The position numbers were made by a program, and so were the translations under genes. 64,000 bases of DNA from Verticillium longisporum (taxonomy: Eukaryota; Ascomycota; Sordariomycetes; Glomerellales; Plectosphaerellaceae): contig JAETXT010000009.1 of assembly GCA_019188255.1 (NCBI GenBank), positions 2,480,001-2,544,000 on the forward strand, read 5' to 3'. Shown piece after piece: positions 25,101-39,350 of the stretch. Under the pieces are notes generated by a model. It was given only the letters and a program-made list of their open reading frames with translations. It was not told the DNA's origin and made no database searches. Position 1 is the stretch's first letter. Each line of letters begins with the position of its first letter.

Positions 25101-27643
25101 TTAAGGATAGCCCTATTTACGGAATATAGGCGTATATTCCTAGAGCTCCTTAATATACTTTACTAGCTTATTATATATATTATCTAAATAGATTCCGAGA
25201 TCGTCTATATCTTTAATATAAAGTAAGAATAGGGTATCTATTAGGATAATATAGAATATAATTCTCTTAATTAATATTAGAATAATAATCTCCTGTATAA
25301 TAGATATCGTATTTCCTATTCTAAATCTTATTCTAGCCCCTATTCCCTATTTATTAATTATTAAGCCTAGAATTAAGGCTATTAAGGCCTTAATTTACGA
25401 AGCTCCCGCTATAGAAATTAATATTATATTTATATTAAGAATAATACTATCCTATATATAAATACTATTAATCTAATATTAGCTAAATAGCTACTCTATT
25501 AAAGCTATCCCTTTAGCCTCCTAACTACTCCCTCTAATCCTATATTAGAATGATTTATTTATTAGGAAATATATTATATAAACGTTTATTAGTTCGGTTT
25601 CGGGATTAGACCTATAAAGATCCTCTATTCTTAGCCCTTCTAAATCTTTAGAATCTAAGCTCTTAATAAGCTCTATAGCTATTAAGAATTAATAGTATCC
25701 TTTCTATTAATCCTTATACGCTTCTTATATATATTTCTATTACTCCTTTAAGTATTATTATTCTTTAAAAGAGTACTTTATCGATCTATAATCTAGCTTA
25801 GAATATATCTAGTATTTACGAATCCTAGAAGTTTATCGATTATTAATTCTACGAAACGATTATTCTCTATAATCTCCCCTTCTATTTATTTAGCGATAGC
25901 TATTTCTACTTTTATAATACTTATTAATATAGAAATACTTAAGCGTTCTAGTATTCTCTTTTACCTTTAATATACTCTTAAGCTAAGCGGATAACGTATT
26001 AAAAGATCGCTCTAGCTTTATTAATATAATCTTTAGCTCTAGGATATTTTAAATTACCTTTAGAGTATTTATATAGAGATAGGTCTCCTCTTAGAATACT
26101 AAATTAAATGCTCTCTAATATTATTAAAGCTTATCTAAAAAGATCTAGAGAATTTCTATTTATAGCTTTCTTATATTCTCGAGCTCTATAATAATAGAAT
26201 TAAATATTATAGAGTTCTAATCTATATAATATTAAGCTCTATTAATCTCCGAATCGAATTATTATTTAATTTTTAGATATATTTATTAGATTCTTATACT
26301 CTTATTTATATATTCTAAGAAGAAAACTTATATATACCCTAAAAGTATATTTAAGAAGAGCGTATAGAGCTATATATATTAGATTTATAAAAGCTTATAT
26401 ATATTAATAAAGATATATATCTTATTATCTAAGATATCGTAAGTCTCCCTAGAATAATTACTCTCTTTATTCTAGAGTAATATAAATTACTTAATTATAG
26501 CTCTATTAATTAGTAAGTTTACTAATTTATATAATAATAGAGTATAGTATTAAATTAATAGGTTCTAGGTATTATTCGGAAATAGGGTCTTATTTTATTA
26601 TAAATAAGATATAATCTCTTATTTATTATAAATAAGATATAATCTCTTATTAATTAGATTACTTACTCTATTAATTAGATAACCTTAAAATATAAGGTTA
26701 ATAGGGTCTATCCTCTTATCTCGTATAACTCGAATTTAGGATAGTTAAATAATCCCTATTATAAGTAATCGTTTATCGTCTAATTATTCTCGTTATTCCT
26801 CTACTCCGTAGAGTATTAAATTATAATTAGTATTACTCTCTAGCGTATCTATATTAAGTATCTCTTCCTATAATAATATCGGAATTAATCTCTTCGATAT
26901 TTTAACGTTTATTACCCTTAGAAGAAGGATCCTATAATCTATAAGATATACCTTTAGCGCTTAAGAGATCGTTAAATTATAGGAATCGAAATCCTCTTCG
27001 CTCTAGCTTTAGAAATCTTTAATAAATACCTCTAAGAAGTAAACTCCTTTTATATTTCTATATATACTTATTACTTTAATAATCTAAGCGCTCTTAAGAT
27101 CTATAGATATTAAATCTAATAATCCCGGGAACCGTAATTCTATACTATTTACGATAAAATCGATATCGAGATCCTTCCTAACCCTCTAAGTAAAGCGTAT
27201 AATACCGATATCCTTTAGAATAATATCGAACTCCTATTATAGCTTTTTAGCGCTCTCTAGCTCTATTATAGAGCTATTATTATAATCTAAAGAGCTTATT
27301 ATCGTTAGGTTTATAAAGCTCTAGTACGGGTAATTAATTATTCTATATAGCTTCGTTTTTTTAGGTTTTATAGCTAGCGATATAGCTTAATAGTAATCTT
27401 AATTATAGGAGTCCTAAGATACTCGAAGTAGATAGTACTCCTATAGATTACGTAATAGGGGAATTCCTTATTACTAAGCTTATATAAGAATCCTAAAATA
27501 CTTAAAAATAAAACGGTACTCTTACGACTATTTATAAAGCGTAATCGATAAGCTTATATATAATAAATATACTATTTATAGGATCGATCCTAACTTCTCT
27601 AGCTCTAGTTATTCTATATTACGTTAAATATAATACTAATTAG

Positions 27644-27928
27644 TATTAAGAGGGCTTTACTACTTATATAAACCCTAATCTAGTACTTCTACTATACTTA
27701 TAAGCTCTAAATAGGTAAAGTATCTAATAAGTCTTATAATAGTTAATTCTTATATAATTATCTACTTCTCTAAGTTACTACTACCTACGTAAGTTAGATA
27801 TACCTATCTACTCTTAGCGATTACGTAAGCGGTAGTTCACGTGCTCCTGAGAGCAGTGGATCCTAGATATCCCAGATACCTTAGATATTACTATCCTAAC
27901 TATAGAGTTCCCTAATATTAGTTTAATA
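27644..27928 (-). repeat. Copia-1 LTR (right, 5' LTR)
   Basis: 285 bp, same length as the left LTR. The segment at 27835-27885 keeps normal CA and TG dinucleotides (CACGTGCTCCTGAGAGCAG) while the matching bases of the left LTR are mutated (TACGTACTCCTAAGAGTAG). It therefore preserves ancestral sequence. Confidence 0.88.
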
Positions 27929-30900
27929 ATATTCCTATTAAGGATATTAAAACGGTTATATATAAAGTTTAATAAATTATAGAATAAATAATAGGAAAAT
28001 AAGAAATAAATTTATTCTTAATTAGCTTAGGGCAAACCTTATAATACTGCCTTTAGCTATAGGGCTTTAAAGAGAGAAGCTTTATAAGATTAATCGTTAA
28101 TAAAGCGAGGTTATTCCTCTTATTATAATAAAAATATTATATTAAAATAAGCGAGAAACTTAAACCCTTATTCTATAAGAATATTATTAGATAGCTAAAA
28201 TACTACTCCTATAATATTATCTAATATATACTTCTATTATAATAAACTAAAATATTAAATATAGAATTATACTTAGCTTAAGCTATAAAAGCTAAAAGCT
28301 ATAATTATTAATATCTAATTACTTAAATTTAAGGGCGTCTAGATAATAGAATTCTTAGAAAACGATATAATATAAATTCTAATCTAAAGAGTATTATATT
28401 AAAAATAAATATCGGGAAAACTATAAAAACGTTAATAATTATTATTTAATAAAATAAGGAAATTAAATTCTCTATTAACTTAGATATTAATATTATTATA
28501 GATATTATTAATCTTACTTTTATTTAATTATTAGAACTATAAAAAATAGAAGATATAAAAGCTCCTAAATTATAAACGTTTAATAGATAGATAGTGAATA
28601 ATTATAGATTATTCGCCCTCTTATTCTATTTATTAAATATATAAAACTAACTTTAATTATTATATTAATTATTTATATATATAGAACGATTTAAATGGTT
28701 AAAGTATATCCTTCTATTTAATAATAATATAAATAAGGAAACTATTTAAATAGATATTATTACTCGATCCTTTATTTAGGGCTATATATTTAATATAGAC
28801 TTTAAAGAGTTTATAAAGATAATAATCGAAGATAAAGCTAAAGCTTATATCGCTTACGTAATTTAGGTAATAATTATAATACTTAATATAATAATTCCTA
28901 TTATTAATAAGCCCTCTCTTAATAATAAATAAGTTAAAGCGCTCTTTTTAGAACTTATAGAGTTTAAAGATATATTCTCTGAAGATTTAATAAAAGAATT
29001 ATTAATATTAATTGAAAGAAATAGAATACTTGATAAACTTGAAAAAAAGGGCTAAACCTCTTTATAAGCTAATCTATTTATTATCCTAGAAATAATTAAA
29101 AAAGCTCTATTATTATATAGTAAAAGGGGAGGCTATAAAGAGAATTAAGAAATTTATTAACTTTATAAAAGCTTTAATATTATTTATATTAAAGAAGGAT
29201 AAGAGTTTATATTTATATATCGATTATCGGGGTTTAAATATAATTATTATAAAGAATTAATACCTTCTCCTTTTAATAAGCTAATTTTTAGATTATTTAA
29301 TTAAAATAAAGTATTTCTCTAAAATAGATATTTAAGATATTTATTATTAAATTTATATTAAAGAGAATAATTAATAGAAAACTATATTCTAAATTCGATA
29401 TAGATATTATAAATATATTATACTACTATTTATATTTATAAAAACTTATAGAATATTCTAAATATATATTTATTAAATATTCGCTAAATTATTAAACGAT
29501 TTCTATATTATTTATTTAAATAATATCTTAATTTATTTAAGAATAAAAAAGGAATATATAATTTATTTTTAATAAATCCTTAAAAGATTTTAAGATTTTA
29601 AGCTTTTTATAAAATAATTAAAATACTTATTCTATTAAGATAAAATAGAATTCTTTAGGTTTATTATCTTTAAAGAAAATATAATTATAGATTTAAATTA
29701 TATTTAAATAATCGTTAATTAATAACCCTTTAAATCCTTTAAAGATATATAAATATTCTTAAGATTTATTAACTTCTATTAATAGTTTATTAAAGGATAT
29801 TCTAAGATAATAATACCTTTATTAATATTATTAAAGGGAAATATTATAAAGGCTAAGAAAGGATTATTTAAATAATTATTTAAAGTATAAGAAGTATTTA
29901 AAGTATTAAAGTTTATTTTTATTAATATTATAGTCTTATAATATTAGGATTATATATTTAAAGGTTAAATCGAGATTAATATATTAAACGATATTATCTT
30001 AAGGATCTTTAGCTAAAAATATAAAGATAATTAGAGATTTATCGTTTATTATTTATAAAAGCTTTTATTAATAGAATAACGATAAAGGACTAAATAGTAA
30101 GAATTATTTACGATAATAGAAAGCCTAGAATATTAATACTATTATTTTAAAAATATAAGTTAAGTCTTTATAATATTAATTAATTATTAAGCCTTTAAAG
30201 GTATTATATAAGCCCTAGCTAGAGACCTTTAGGGAAAGCTTATATAATAAATATATTAATTATCGTCTTTTAATTTCGAAATTTAATATTAATTTAAGGT
30301 TATAAACTTAATTAATAATCTCTTAAGATAATTAGATTATATAAAAGAATAAATATTAATAAACGATATATTCTTTATATTATCTAAAAAGCTATAATTA
30401 ATAGAAGACTTAATTATAAATATTAAGTAAATTATTATAAAGATAAAGCTAAAGGATATTATAAATAGAGCCTATATCTAAGCTATTTAAGTAATATTAT
30501 AAGGATAGAAGCTTATCCCTATATTAAGAAGATATTATAGCTCTAGGGAAAAGGGGCCTTTACTTTTTAAATAAAAGGTAATATATATTTATATTATTAT
30601 AATAAATAAAGTAAAAAAGAAAGCTTCTTTTTAACTTTAAAATTAAGAAGCTAAAGCTAGAAAATTAATAACGATTCGCTAAAGGATTAAGAAAAAATCT
30701 AAAGAATCGATAAAGTCTAGGGTTATTATTCTAGATTAATATATCCTATATTCTATTATAAAAGAGCTTATAAAGAATAAAATAATATTAAGGCTTACTT
30801 TTATTCTAGAATTTAAAGACTTAATTAAAGGATTATAGGTTATTAACCTAGGATATTTTTTTAGAAGGAGAATATAAGCTAATAAGCTAGAAGAAGGGAA

Positions 30901-32449
30901 AATTATATTATAGATAGTTAAAGTACCTTCCTCTTTAAAGGACAATTAATTATTCTTATATAAAGAATATTTTATAAAGAGCTACTTAAATAATATTATA
31001 ATAACCCTTAAATAAGATATATAAAAGTAAATAAGACTCTTAAACTATTAATAAGGAAGTTCTATTAAGAAAATATATCTATTAATATCTATTATTATAT
31101 CGCTAAATACTTAATATATTAAAGGGTTTAAATATTTTAATATAGATTACATAAAAAGCTATAATTACTATTACTCTTATCCTATTCTTTCTAAGAAATA
31201 TCCTTAAACTTTATTATAAGCCTAAGTCCTATATTAAAGGATAATAGCTTAGAGTATAACTCTATCTTTATAATTATAACCCGATTTATAAAAGCTACTT
31301 AGTTCTTAGCTATATATAAAATATTAATAATTATTAGCTTAAATATAATCCTTTATAAGGAAATAAAGTATAGGTTTAAGAGCCTAGAGGGTATAATAAA
31401 TAATAGAGATAAACTCTTTATAAGTAAATTCTAAGAGGAATTCTATTAAGAGAGAGTAATTTAGTATTATTTCTCTATTATTTATTATTCTTAAATAGAT
31501 AAATAGATAAAGAGAATTTATTAGATATTAGAAAAATACCTTCATTATATTAATAATTAAGTATTAAAAAAATAATTATATTATTTAAAAGAAATAAAGT
31601 TCTTATATAATAATAATATATATAATATTATTAATATCTCTCTATTTAAAGCCCTATATAAGTATTACCTTAGAATAGTTAATTATATACCTTTAAGAAA
31701 GGATATAAAGGTCTAAGGTATAAAGGAAAAGATCGAGAAGATTATAAATATTTATTAAATTATTAATAAAAATTAATAATATATAATATATACTTAAGCC
31801 TTCTATTACGATAAAAGGTATATATTAAAAACCTTTAATATTAAAGATATTATAGAGCTTTTTATTAAGAATTTCTAATTAAAGTAGATTAAAAGTTAAT
31901 ATTATAATATATCTAGGTTTAGATTATAAAATAAATAAGCGAATAAGTTAATTATATAATATTTCCTAAGATTTATTCTAGAATATATAATATTTTCCCT
32001 ATCTCTTCTTTAAAATTATAATATAATCGCTAAATTAATATTAAATAATTAGCTCATTTTCTTATATTAGAGGATAAATAGGATAAATAGGAAATTAAAG
32101 ATATTATATCTTATAAAAAGGATTAAAAATAAAGGTTCTATTTAATAAAATAAGCTAAATAGCTAATAGAATATAATACTTAAGAACCTAAAAGCTATTT
32201 TAAAAATATAATATAAACCTTAAAAAGGTATTAAAAGTATTAAAAATATAAATATAAATAATAAAATAAATAATCGAAGTCCTAAATTAATTATTAATAA
32301 ATTATTATATAAGAAAAATAAAGAAGTAAAAATAGAACTCTAATATTAAGCTTTAATAATATTATTAATATATTAATTTAATAGTATAATAGCGCTTTAT
32401 AATTATTATTATTAAAATATTAATTCCTTTTTATCTTTATTTAAATAAA

Positions 32450-34100
32450 GGAAATATTATTCTAGGTTATCTATTTTAATTAAACCCTTAATAATTAACT
32501 TATTAATACTCTTATTATTATTATTATTATTATTTTCTTTATTATTATTAATAATTTATATAATCTTCTAAGGAATCGATTAAGTTCTCTTCGCTAAATA
32601 GCTAAAGGCTAGAGCTAGAGCGGAGCGCTTAGCCGATCCCTCTAGAGTAATAATAATTTAAGAAATAGGGGTTCGAGCTATTAATATTTCTTTAAGAGCT
32701 TTAAGATTATTAACGATATAATAGAGCTCCTTTTAAGCCTTATAGATATAAGCCTTAATATTAATTACCTTCTTTTCCTTAATAGCTATAAACTTAATAG
32801 CTTTCTCTATTACTTTATACTCTTTTATTTTTTTCTTCTTTATAATTATAGCCTCTTTCTTAATAATAATATTCTTTTTCTTATTTATAATAGAGGTTAT
32901 AATAACTTTAATATTCTTCGAGATATAAGATAATAATTAGCTAATAAGGGTATAGCCTAAGTAATAAGCGCTTTAAAGATATAGATAGATAGGATTATTA
33001 TTATTAAGAGTATTTATTAATAGATTAATAAGCTTAAGGTTAATAAGAAGTTTAAAGTAACCTTAGATTAACTTAATTATATCCTTATTATTTAAAGGGT
33101 AATTATATAAATCGATATATAGATAAAAAAGGGTAAATTCGAGGGTATTAGCCTCTTAATAATAAATAATATATTTAAATTAATAAATAATAATAGCTTC
33201 TTTAAAGGCCTTATAACCTAGAAACTAAACCTATTAAAGAAGATTTAATTAATAAAAGGACGTAAAATAAAGGGCTAAAGAATTTAAAAATTAATAAAGC
33301 TAAAGAGATAATAATAAATATATAAAAGATATCTAAATAAATAGATATTATATAATTAATAAAAAGGAACTTAAAAATTTAAATATAATTTATAATATTA
33401 TAGAAATAGCTATTATTAATAAAATCGATAATAATTTCTAATATTTTCTTAAAATATTTAATTATTTTAATAAAATAAGAGAGATAATAAATATATTACT
33501 TTAATAAATAATTATATAAAATCGTATTTTTAATAATATATATTTAATTATAAACCTCTTATTAAATAAATTAAATAATTCTATAAAAGGGCTTAAAGAT
33601 TTATAATTATTAACTAATATAGCTAGAAGATTTAGTGAATTTATAATAAAATAAGCGCTTTTATTAAATTTATAGATAATATATTTAATATTAGAATATT
33701 TAGCTATATGTTTAATATCTAGCTAGGAAGCGAGTTTATTAAAATAATATTTATATAAAAGGTTCCTAGCCTTAATATTAAGAAGCTAGCGATTATAAGC
33801 TTAAATAAGCTAAAGATTATATAAATATATTTTATCGAAATAGAAAGTAATATCTAATATTATAATAATTAAATAAGATAATTAGGATATTTAAAGATAA
33901 ATATAGGATTAAGTAAATAAGATAGGAATATAATAAATTATAATAATATTAATTATTAAAGAGAAGTTAAGGATAGTAAGATCTAGGAGAATTATAAATA
34001 TAATAAAGAGAACTTTATAAGATAAATATAATAAACTATTATTTATAAATTAATAATAAGGACTATTCTATATTATTATTTATTTCTAGGCTATTATTAA
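32450..34100 (-). pseudogene. Antisense reading-frame relic inside Gypsy-1 copy C
   Basis: Mirror of the plus-strand frame in copy B (12470-14200), again opposite to gag-pol and again between integrase and 3' LTR. The Lys/Glu-rich segment is readable on the minus strand at about 32980-32560 (IIKKEAIIIKKKKIKEYKV, then IKEKKVINIKAYIYKA). Presence in both copies at the same place shows it was part of the transposing element. Function unknown. Confidence 0.5.
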
Positions 34101-34259
34101 TATTATTATTATTATAATTTCTATAATATATCTAACCTAGCTCTATATTATAGCTATATTAAGGAATAAGGCCTTATAAATAATATATATTAAGGTACTA
34201 AGATATATTAATAAAGGTATTATAAGTTCTAGGGACTAGACCTCTAGGAGGGGAGGTAA

Positions 34260-34456
34260 TATAAGGAGTTAGACGTTAGGAACCTAACCCCTATTCGTAT
34301 TATCGTAAATACTTTAGCGATAAGCCTAAGCTTAAAAGAAGAAGTCGAGGCTATACTCGATAGCCTCGATAAGTTAAAGTGAATATAATAGCTTATTAAT
34401 TATTTACCGATCTAGTTACTTTCCCTAATCTAGGCCCTTAGCCTAATACCTTTATA
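34260..34456 (+). repeat. Gypsy-1 copy C 3' LTR
   Basis: About 197 bp, from TATAAGGAGTTAGACG to CCTTTATA, the reverse complement of the copy B LTRs. It is preceded by the polypurine tract AGGAGGGGAGGTAATA at 34247-34262. The matching 5' LTR of this copy is absent. Confidence 0.88.
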
Positions 34457-37390
34457 ATAATAAGCTTAATTATAAAATAAAGGAATTTAATACTAATAGT
34501 AATAAAGAATTTATAAATAAAAGTATTAAAAATACGCTTATAGGAGTAAAATATATACTAAAACTACTATATACTTATAAACTATAAAGGTTTATAGAAC
34601 GAGCTATAAAGACTATAATAAATAAGATAAGGTCCTTAATTTTCTACTTAGGATTACCCTTATATCTATAAGGAGATATAGTATATACTATTATATATAT
34701 ATATAATAGAACTCTTAATAGCTCTATAGTGTTTAAAATACCCTATAAATTAAAAGAAAATAAAATACTTAATATTAATAATATAAAAATATAGGGTTCT
34801 ATAGCCTATTATAAAAATAAAGAACCTTTAATAAAGAAACTAGACGAAAGAGCTAGTAAATCCATCTTAATAAGTATAGACGATTATAACTATAAAATAT
34901 ATAATACTTAATCTAGGAAAGTTATCTAGATTAAAGATATATATATATTAGAAAATAAATTTATTACTCCTATACCTTTAATAATAGAAAAAGACCTTCT
35001 AAATTTAGAAGACTTTAAATTATTTAATTTAGAAATAAATAAAATAATAGTTTTACCTTTAATTAAAGGTAATAATAATATAACTATTAGTAATATAATT
35101 AATAATAAAAACCTAAAAATAATTATAAAGCTTCCTAAAATTTAGAACCTTAAAGATTATACCTATATAAAATCGGCCGATTTATTAAATATATCGGATA
35201 TACTACTAGGGGACTCCTTTAATTTCCTAGGTTAGAACTATATCCTTACTATAAATAATATAAAGGAACCTACTACTTATAGCTAAGCTATTAATAGCCC
35301 TAATAAAGATAATTAGAATAAAGCTATAAATTTAGAATTTTAGTAATTAATAGATTAAAATACTTAGTCTTTAATTAATAAAAATACCCTACCTAAAGAA
35401 GCTAATATATTAAGGGGTAGATAGGTTTATAAAATAAAATACGATATAAATAAAAATCTAATAAAATATAAAGCTAGATAAGTAGTTTAGGGACTTAAAT
35501 AAATTATTAGTATAGATTACTTAGAGACCTTTAGTACTACTTATAGGCCTAAAAGCTATAGATTAGCTTTTATATTAGGTCTAAATCTAGGCTAGGATTT
35601 CAAATAGTTAGATATTAATAATATATTTATCTATATAGATATAGATAAGGATATATACGTTATTTAACCAATTAGTTTCTCTATACGAGAAAACTATATA
35701 TATAAGCTAAATAAAGCCTTATATAGATTAAAATAGTCCCCTAGGCTCTAATATGAATATCTACTTAAAGCTTTAAATAGCTTAGGTTTTAATATATTAG
35801 AATCTAATTTAGGGGTATTTATATTACCTTTAAAGGCTATACTACTCTATTATATTAACGATATAGTTATAATAGCTAAAATAGCTAAAATAATATCTAC
35901 TATATAAGCTAAACTTTAAATTATATTTAGTCTTAAAGATTTAGGACTTATTAATACCTTTTAGGTAATAAAATAACTATAAATAAAGAAGAAAAGCTTC
36001 TATATATATCTTAAAAGGTATATTATGAGAAAATTCTTATAAAATATAATAAATTAAATTTAAAAGTAGTAAATATACTTAATATATTTAAAAATAGCTT
36101 TAATACTAAATTCCTTATAAGCTATAAATTTAGAAATCCTCTAATATTAATAGGAAATAGGCTCTTTATTATATTTAGCTTTATATAGTAGACTAGATAT
36201 TACTTATTTAGTAAATAGATATTCTAGATATATAAGTAACCCCTCTAAAGAGTATTTTATTACTTTAAATAGAATATAGTCTTTTTTGAATAGATATCTA
36301 GATATAGGTCTTATATATACCTATAATAAATCCCTTAATATAATAGGGTATAGCGATTCTAGCTAGAGCGATATATTAGAAGATAGAACTTCTACCTCTA
36401 GATATATATTCTACTTAGGAATTAATAACCCTATAAGCTAGGTTTTAGTTAAATAAAAGGTAATAGCTTTATCTACTTATAAAGCTAAATATATAGCCTT
36501 ATACGAAGCCTCAGAAGAAGCTATATATATCTTTTCTATTTTTTTAGAAATATCTAAAGGCCTAGGTTTAAATAAACCTAAAATACCTACTTTATTAATA
36601 GTTAATAAAGGAGCTAAGAAAATAACTAAAAACCCTAAATTCTATAAAAGAGTTAAATATATAGATAGGCAATTCTATTATTACTGAAATCTATTAAAAG
36701 ATAAGAAAATATAGCTTTTTTATATATATACCTAGTATAATATAGTAGATATACTTATTAAGGGCTTAAATAAGATAACCTATAATACCCTATACGGATA
36801 TATATAAATAGGGAGTCTAAATACTATACCTATAGAATATAAGTAGCCTGAATATAGCAAAGTACTTAAAATTAGGTATTAAATAGGTTTTTTATCTTCG
36901 GATTTTCCTATAATAATATAATATATAGTTTTTATTTATTTTCTATATTATAGGGTTTTTAAATTTTTTCCCTATATATAATAATACTATAAGGTTTTAT
37001 TTTCTTTATCCTCTATATATACTATAAGTAATAAGCTACTATATCTATAACCTATTATATCTATATACCTATATATTTTACCTTATAGGGGAGTATAGGA
37101 GTTATAAGGATTAGAGTCTTATAACTACTCTACTAGCTTAAATAAAAGCTAAGCTATAATAATATATATATTATAAAATAGAGAAAAATCGTAGCTATAG
37201 AATAGTATAATTTTTATAATATTCTATAGAGCCGTCCTATAGTAATAAGCATTTAAGTTCTCTTATACCCTATTAGCTAGAGCTTAAAATCCGACTCTAC
37301 TTCCCCTATAGGTCTAGAGGTAGTCTAAGCGCTTTATCTACGTATAGCTACTAAGGATTAGTCTATTATATATAGAGGGCACCCCCTAGA
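34457..37390 (+). mobile_element. Copia-2 retrotransposon, 5' truncated, RIP-degraded
   Basis: Plus-strand Ty1/Copia pol starting inside the integrase C-terminus (KLDERASKSILISIDDYNYKIYN near 34838-34905). A long reverse transcriptase follows at about 35400-36050 (RQVVQGLKQI...DYLETFSTTYRP; QLDINNIFIYIDIDKDIYVIQP; YRLKQSPR; ILLYYINDIVIIAK with YxDD altered). RNase H runs to about 36810 (SLLYLALYSRLDITYLV; IIGYSDSSQSDI; ALSTYKAKYIALYEA; VDILIKGLNK). A purine run AGGGGAG at 37087-37093 precedes a probable 3' LTR beginning TATAGGAGTTATAAGG at 37094; its end near 37390 is uncertain. This is less broken than the other elements, with long stretches readable apart from TAA/TAG codons. The 5' half was lost where Gypsy-1 copy C ends. 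Confidence 0.8.
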
Positions 37391-37817
37391 CCTATTTTTT
37401 AGGTTTTTAGATCTTAATAATTATTTAATTCTAATAATACTTATAAGTCCCTTTTATATAGTAATTCCTATCTAACTTATATATTCTTAATTATTAAGAA
37501 CGGATACCTTTTAAGATACGTTTTACTCCTATTAGGATTAATTTAAGTATTTCTCTTAATTAATTATAACCTTCTTCTTAATTACCCTTCTACTTACTTA
37601 CCTTCGATCTAAACGAAAAATATACTATTTTATAGCTCTCATTAAAGGCTATAAGAATCTTCGATCTATTTCTCGACCTAATATCTCCTTCTAGAGATAT
37701 AACTACTTTTATCTCTCCCTTCCTCTTATCTATTATTATCTCTTTATTCTATAATTAAGCTATATCCTTAGTCGTTGCCTAATACCTCCTATATCGATTA
37801 CGATATATATACTAATA
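37391..37817. other. AT-rich gap, unassigned
   Basis: 427 bp of AT-rich, CA/TG-depleted sequence between the probable end of Copia-2 and the truncated Gypsy-1 copy D. I do not match it to any other part of the window and see no open frame. It may be a fragment of another decayed transposon. Confidence 0.5.
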
Positions 37818-39350
37818 ATTTTTTATATAATATTCTTCGAATTAAAATTTATATTAAATCGTTTTCTAAGAGCTCTATTATTTAGATACCCTTAAATTTA
37901 AATAATTAAACATTAATAATTATAGCTTTTAGCTTTTATAGTTTAGGCTAAATATAGTTCTATATTTAATACTCTAGTTTATTATAATTAAAATATATAT
38001 TAAATAGTATTATAAAGGTAATATTTTAATTACTTAATTACTTAATAATATTCTTATAGAATAAGTATTTAAATATCTTATTTACTTTAATATAATACTT
38101 TTATTATAATAGGAGGAACGATTTTACTTTATTAATAATTAATCCTATAGGGCTTCTCTCTTTAAGGCCTTATACTTAGGGCTAATATTATAAAGTTCGC
38201 TTTAGATTAATTAAGAATAAATTTCTTTCTTATTTTCCTATTATTTATTCTATAATTTATTAATATTTTATATTTATTAAGCTTTATATATAATTACTTT
38301 AATATTTTTAATAAAAATATAATATTTTATTAATTTATTCTATATAAAATAAAGTAATTATTAGAAATACTTAAAAATATATTCTTTATTTTAATCTACG
38401 TTTTTACTAAATAATTAATAAATATTCTCTTAACGATTAAAGAAGATAAAATAAAAGATATCTCTATTTCCTTAAAAGTAGAATAGATATAATTATTCTT
38501 AATAAACTAAGTTTTATAAATCCTTTTATAAATACTCTTACTTTATAAAGCTTTAGAAATCTTCTTAATAGATATTTATATTATTTATATTAAAGTCCTT
38601 TCTATAAATCGCTTTAAGGTTCTAAATATAATTTTATTATATTATCTATAAAATATAAATAAATTTTATTATTAATTATTCTATAATTTAAATTATATTT
38701 ATATTAAATTAGAAAACGTTCTTAGCTTTAATTATAATAAATTAATTATTAATTTAAATAATAATAATATCCTTTTTAAATATTTTATAATTATAAATAA
38801 ATAATTTATTATAATTCTTTATAATAAAAATAAATTTAATAAAATATTAAATTAAAAGATTATTATTATATCTCTATTTATAGAATTTATAAATTAAAGC
38901 TAAAAAGATTTATATTTATAATTTAGCTTAAATTATTTATTTATTAATATTTTAATAATAGTTTCTTAAAGAAGATCTAGGTTCTAGGGTAATCTTCTTA
39001 TTATAGCTACCCTTTAATAATTCCGATAATATTCTTTTTAATTTATTTTTAGAATAATATTTATTATAATAAATAGTTTACTTTTAAGTTCTAATATATT
39101 TTAATTAATCTATTATTTAGTTTAATTTAATTATAAATTAAGGAAATTAAAGAATCTAAAGGTATTTAATTAAAGGCCTAGATTAAGGAAAGTAAATAGA
39201 TCAATAAATAATCGATAAGCTCTTATATTAACTTTAATTTATCGAGGCTATCGAGTATTGCCTTAACTTCTCTTTTAAACTTAGGCTTATCGCTAAAATA
39301 TTAGCGATAATATAAATAGGGGTTAGGTTCCTAATATCTAACTCCTTATA
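37818..39350 (-). mobile_element. Gypsy-1 copy D, 5' fragment (gag plus 5' LTR)
   Basis: Minus-strand copy matching about 18170-19697 of copy B. It carries gag, the start of protease-side sequence and a 196-bp 5' LTR at 39155-39350 (from TCTAAAGG to CCTTATA). Everything downstream of gag is missing. It is inserted in a Copia-1 copy: the flank beginning TTAAGATTTATAGAT matches Copia-1 internal sequence near 27093 (TTAAGATCTATAGAT). The most heavily AT-converted of the Gypsy-1 copies. Confidence 0.82.

Larger units (their letters stand above)
20392..27928 (-). mobile_element. Copia-1 full-length LTR retrotransposon (RIP-inactivated)
   Basis: Complete element of 7537 bp with 285-bp LTRs at 20392-20676 and 27644-27928 and target duplication ATATT (20387-20391 and 27929-27933). 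The minus-strand frame reads gag (about 27400-25300), a GAG-pre-integrase-like block and integrase (about 25150-24300; residues such as INIIYLNRKPILYIIN and YLSPLDVITINARINF match the fungal Copia pattern VDVLYLDGxPVLHVVD...YLGPPDxIxxDAGxNF), and reverse transcriptase (about 23500-22700, NTRIPKEL...GI*TNDTL). RNase H is expected further left but is too decayed to assign. It is inserted in Gypsy-1 copy C. Stops throughout. Confidence 0.88.
27934..34456 (+). mobile_element. Gypsy-1 copy C, right part (gag end, pol, 3' LTR)
   Basis: Continuation of 19743-20391 after Copia-1. Plus-strand order: end of gag (to about 28300), protease (about 28480-28650), reverse transcriptase (about 29020-29560), RNase H (about 29700-30400) and integrase (about 30900-31740; TRFIKAT and SLEGIINNRDKLFISKF resemble the integrase core VDRxTKxA...GIVSDRGSxFTSxFW). 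An antisense frame follows, then the 3' LTR at 34260-34456. More heavily RIP-mutated than copy B. The copy seems to have inserted into Copia-2, which begins mid-integrase at 34457. Confidence 0.85.

Noticed and set aside
30736..30945. 69-codon open frame on the minus strand inside the retroelement island
   Set aside because: It lies antisense to the Gypsy-1 copy C integrase region in AT-rich RIP DNA and has no features of a real protein. Open by chance.
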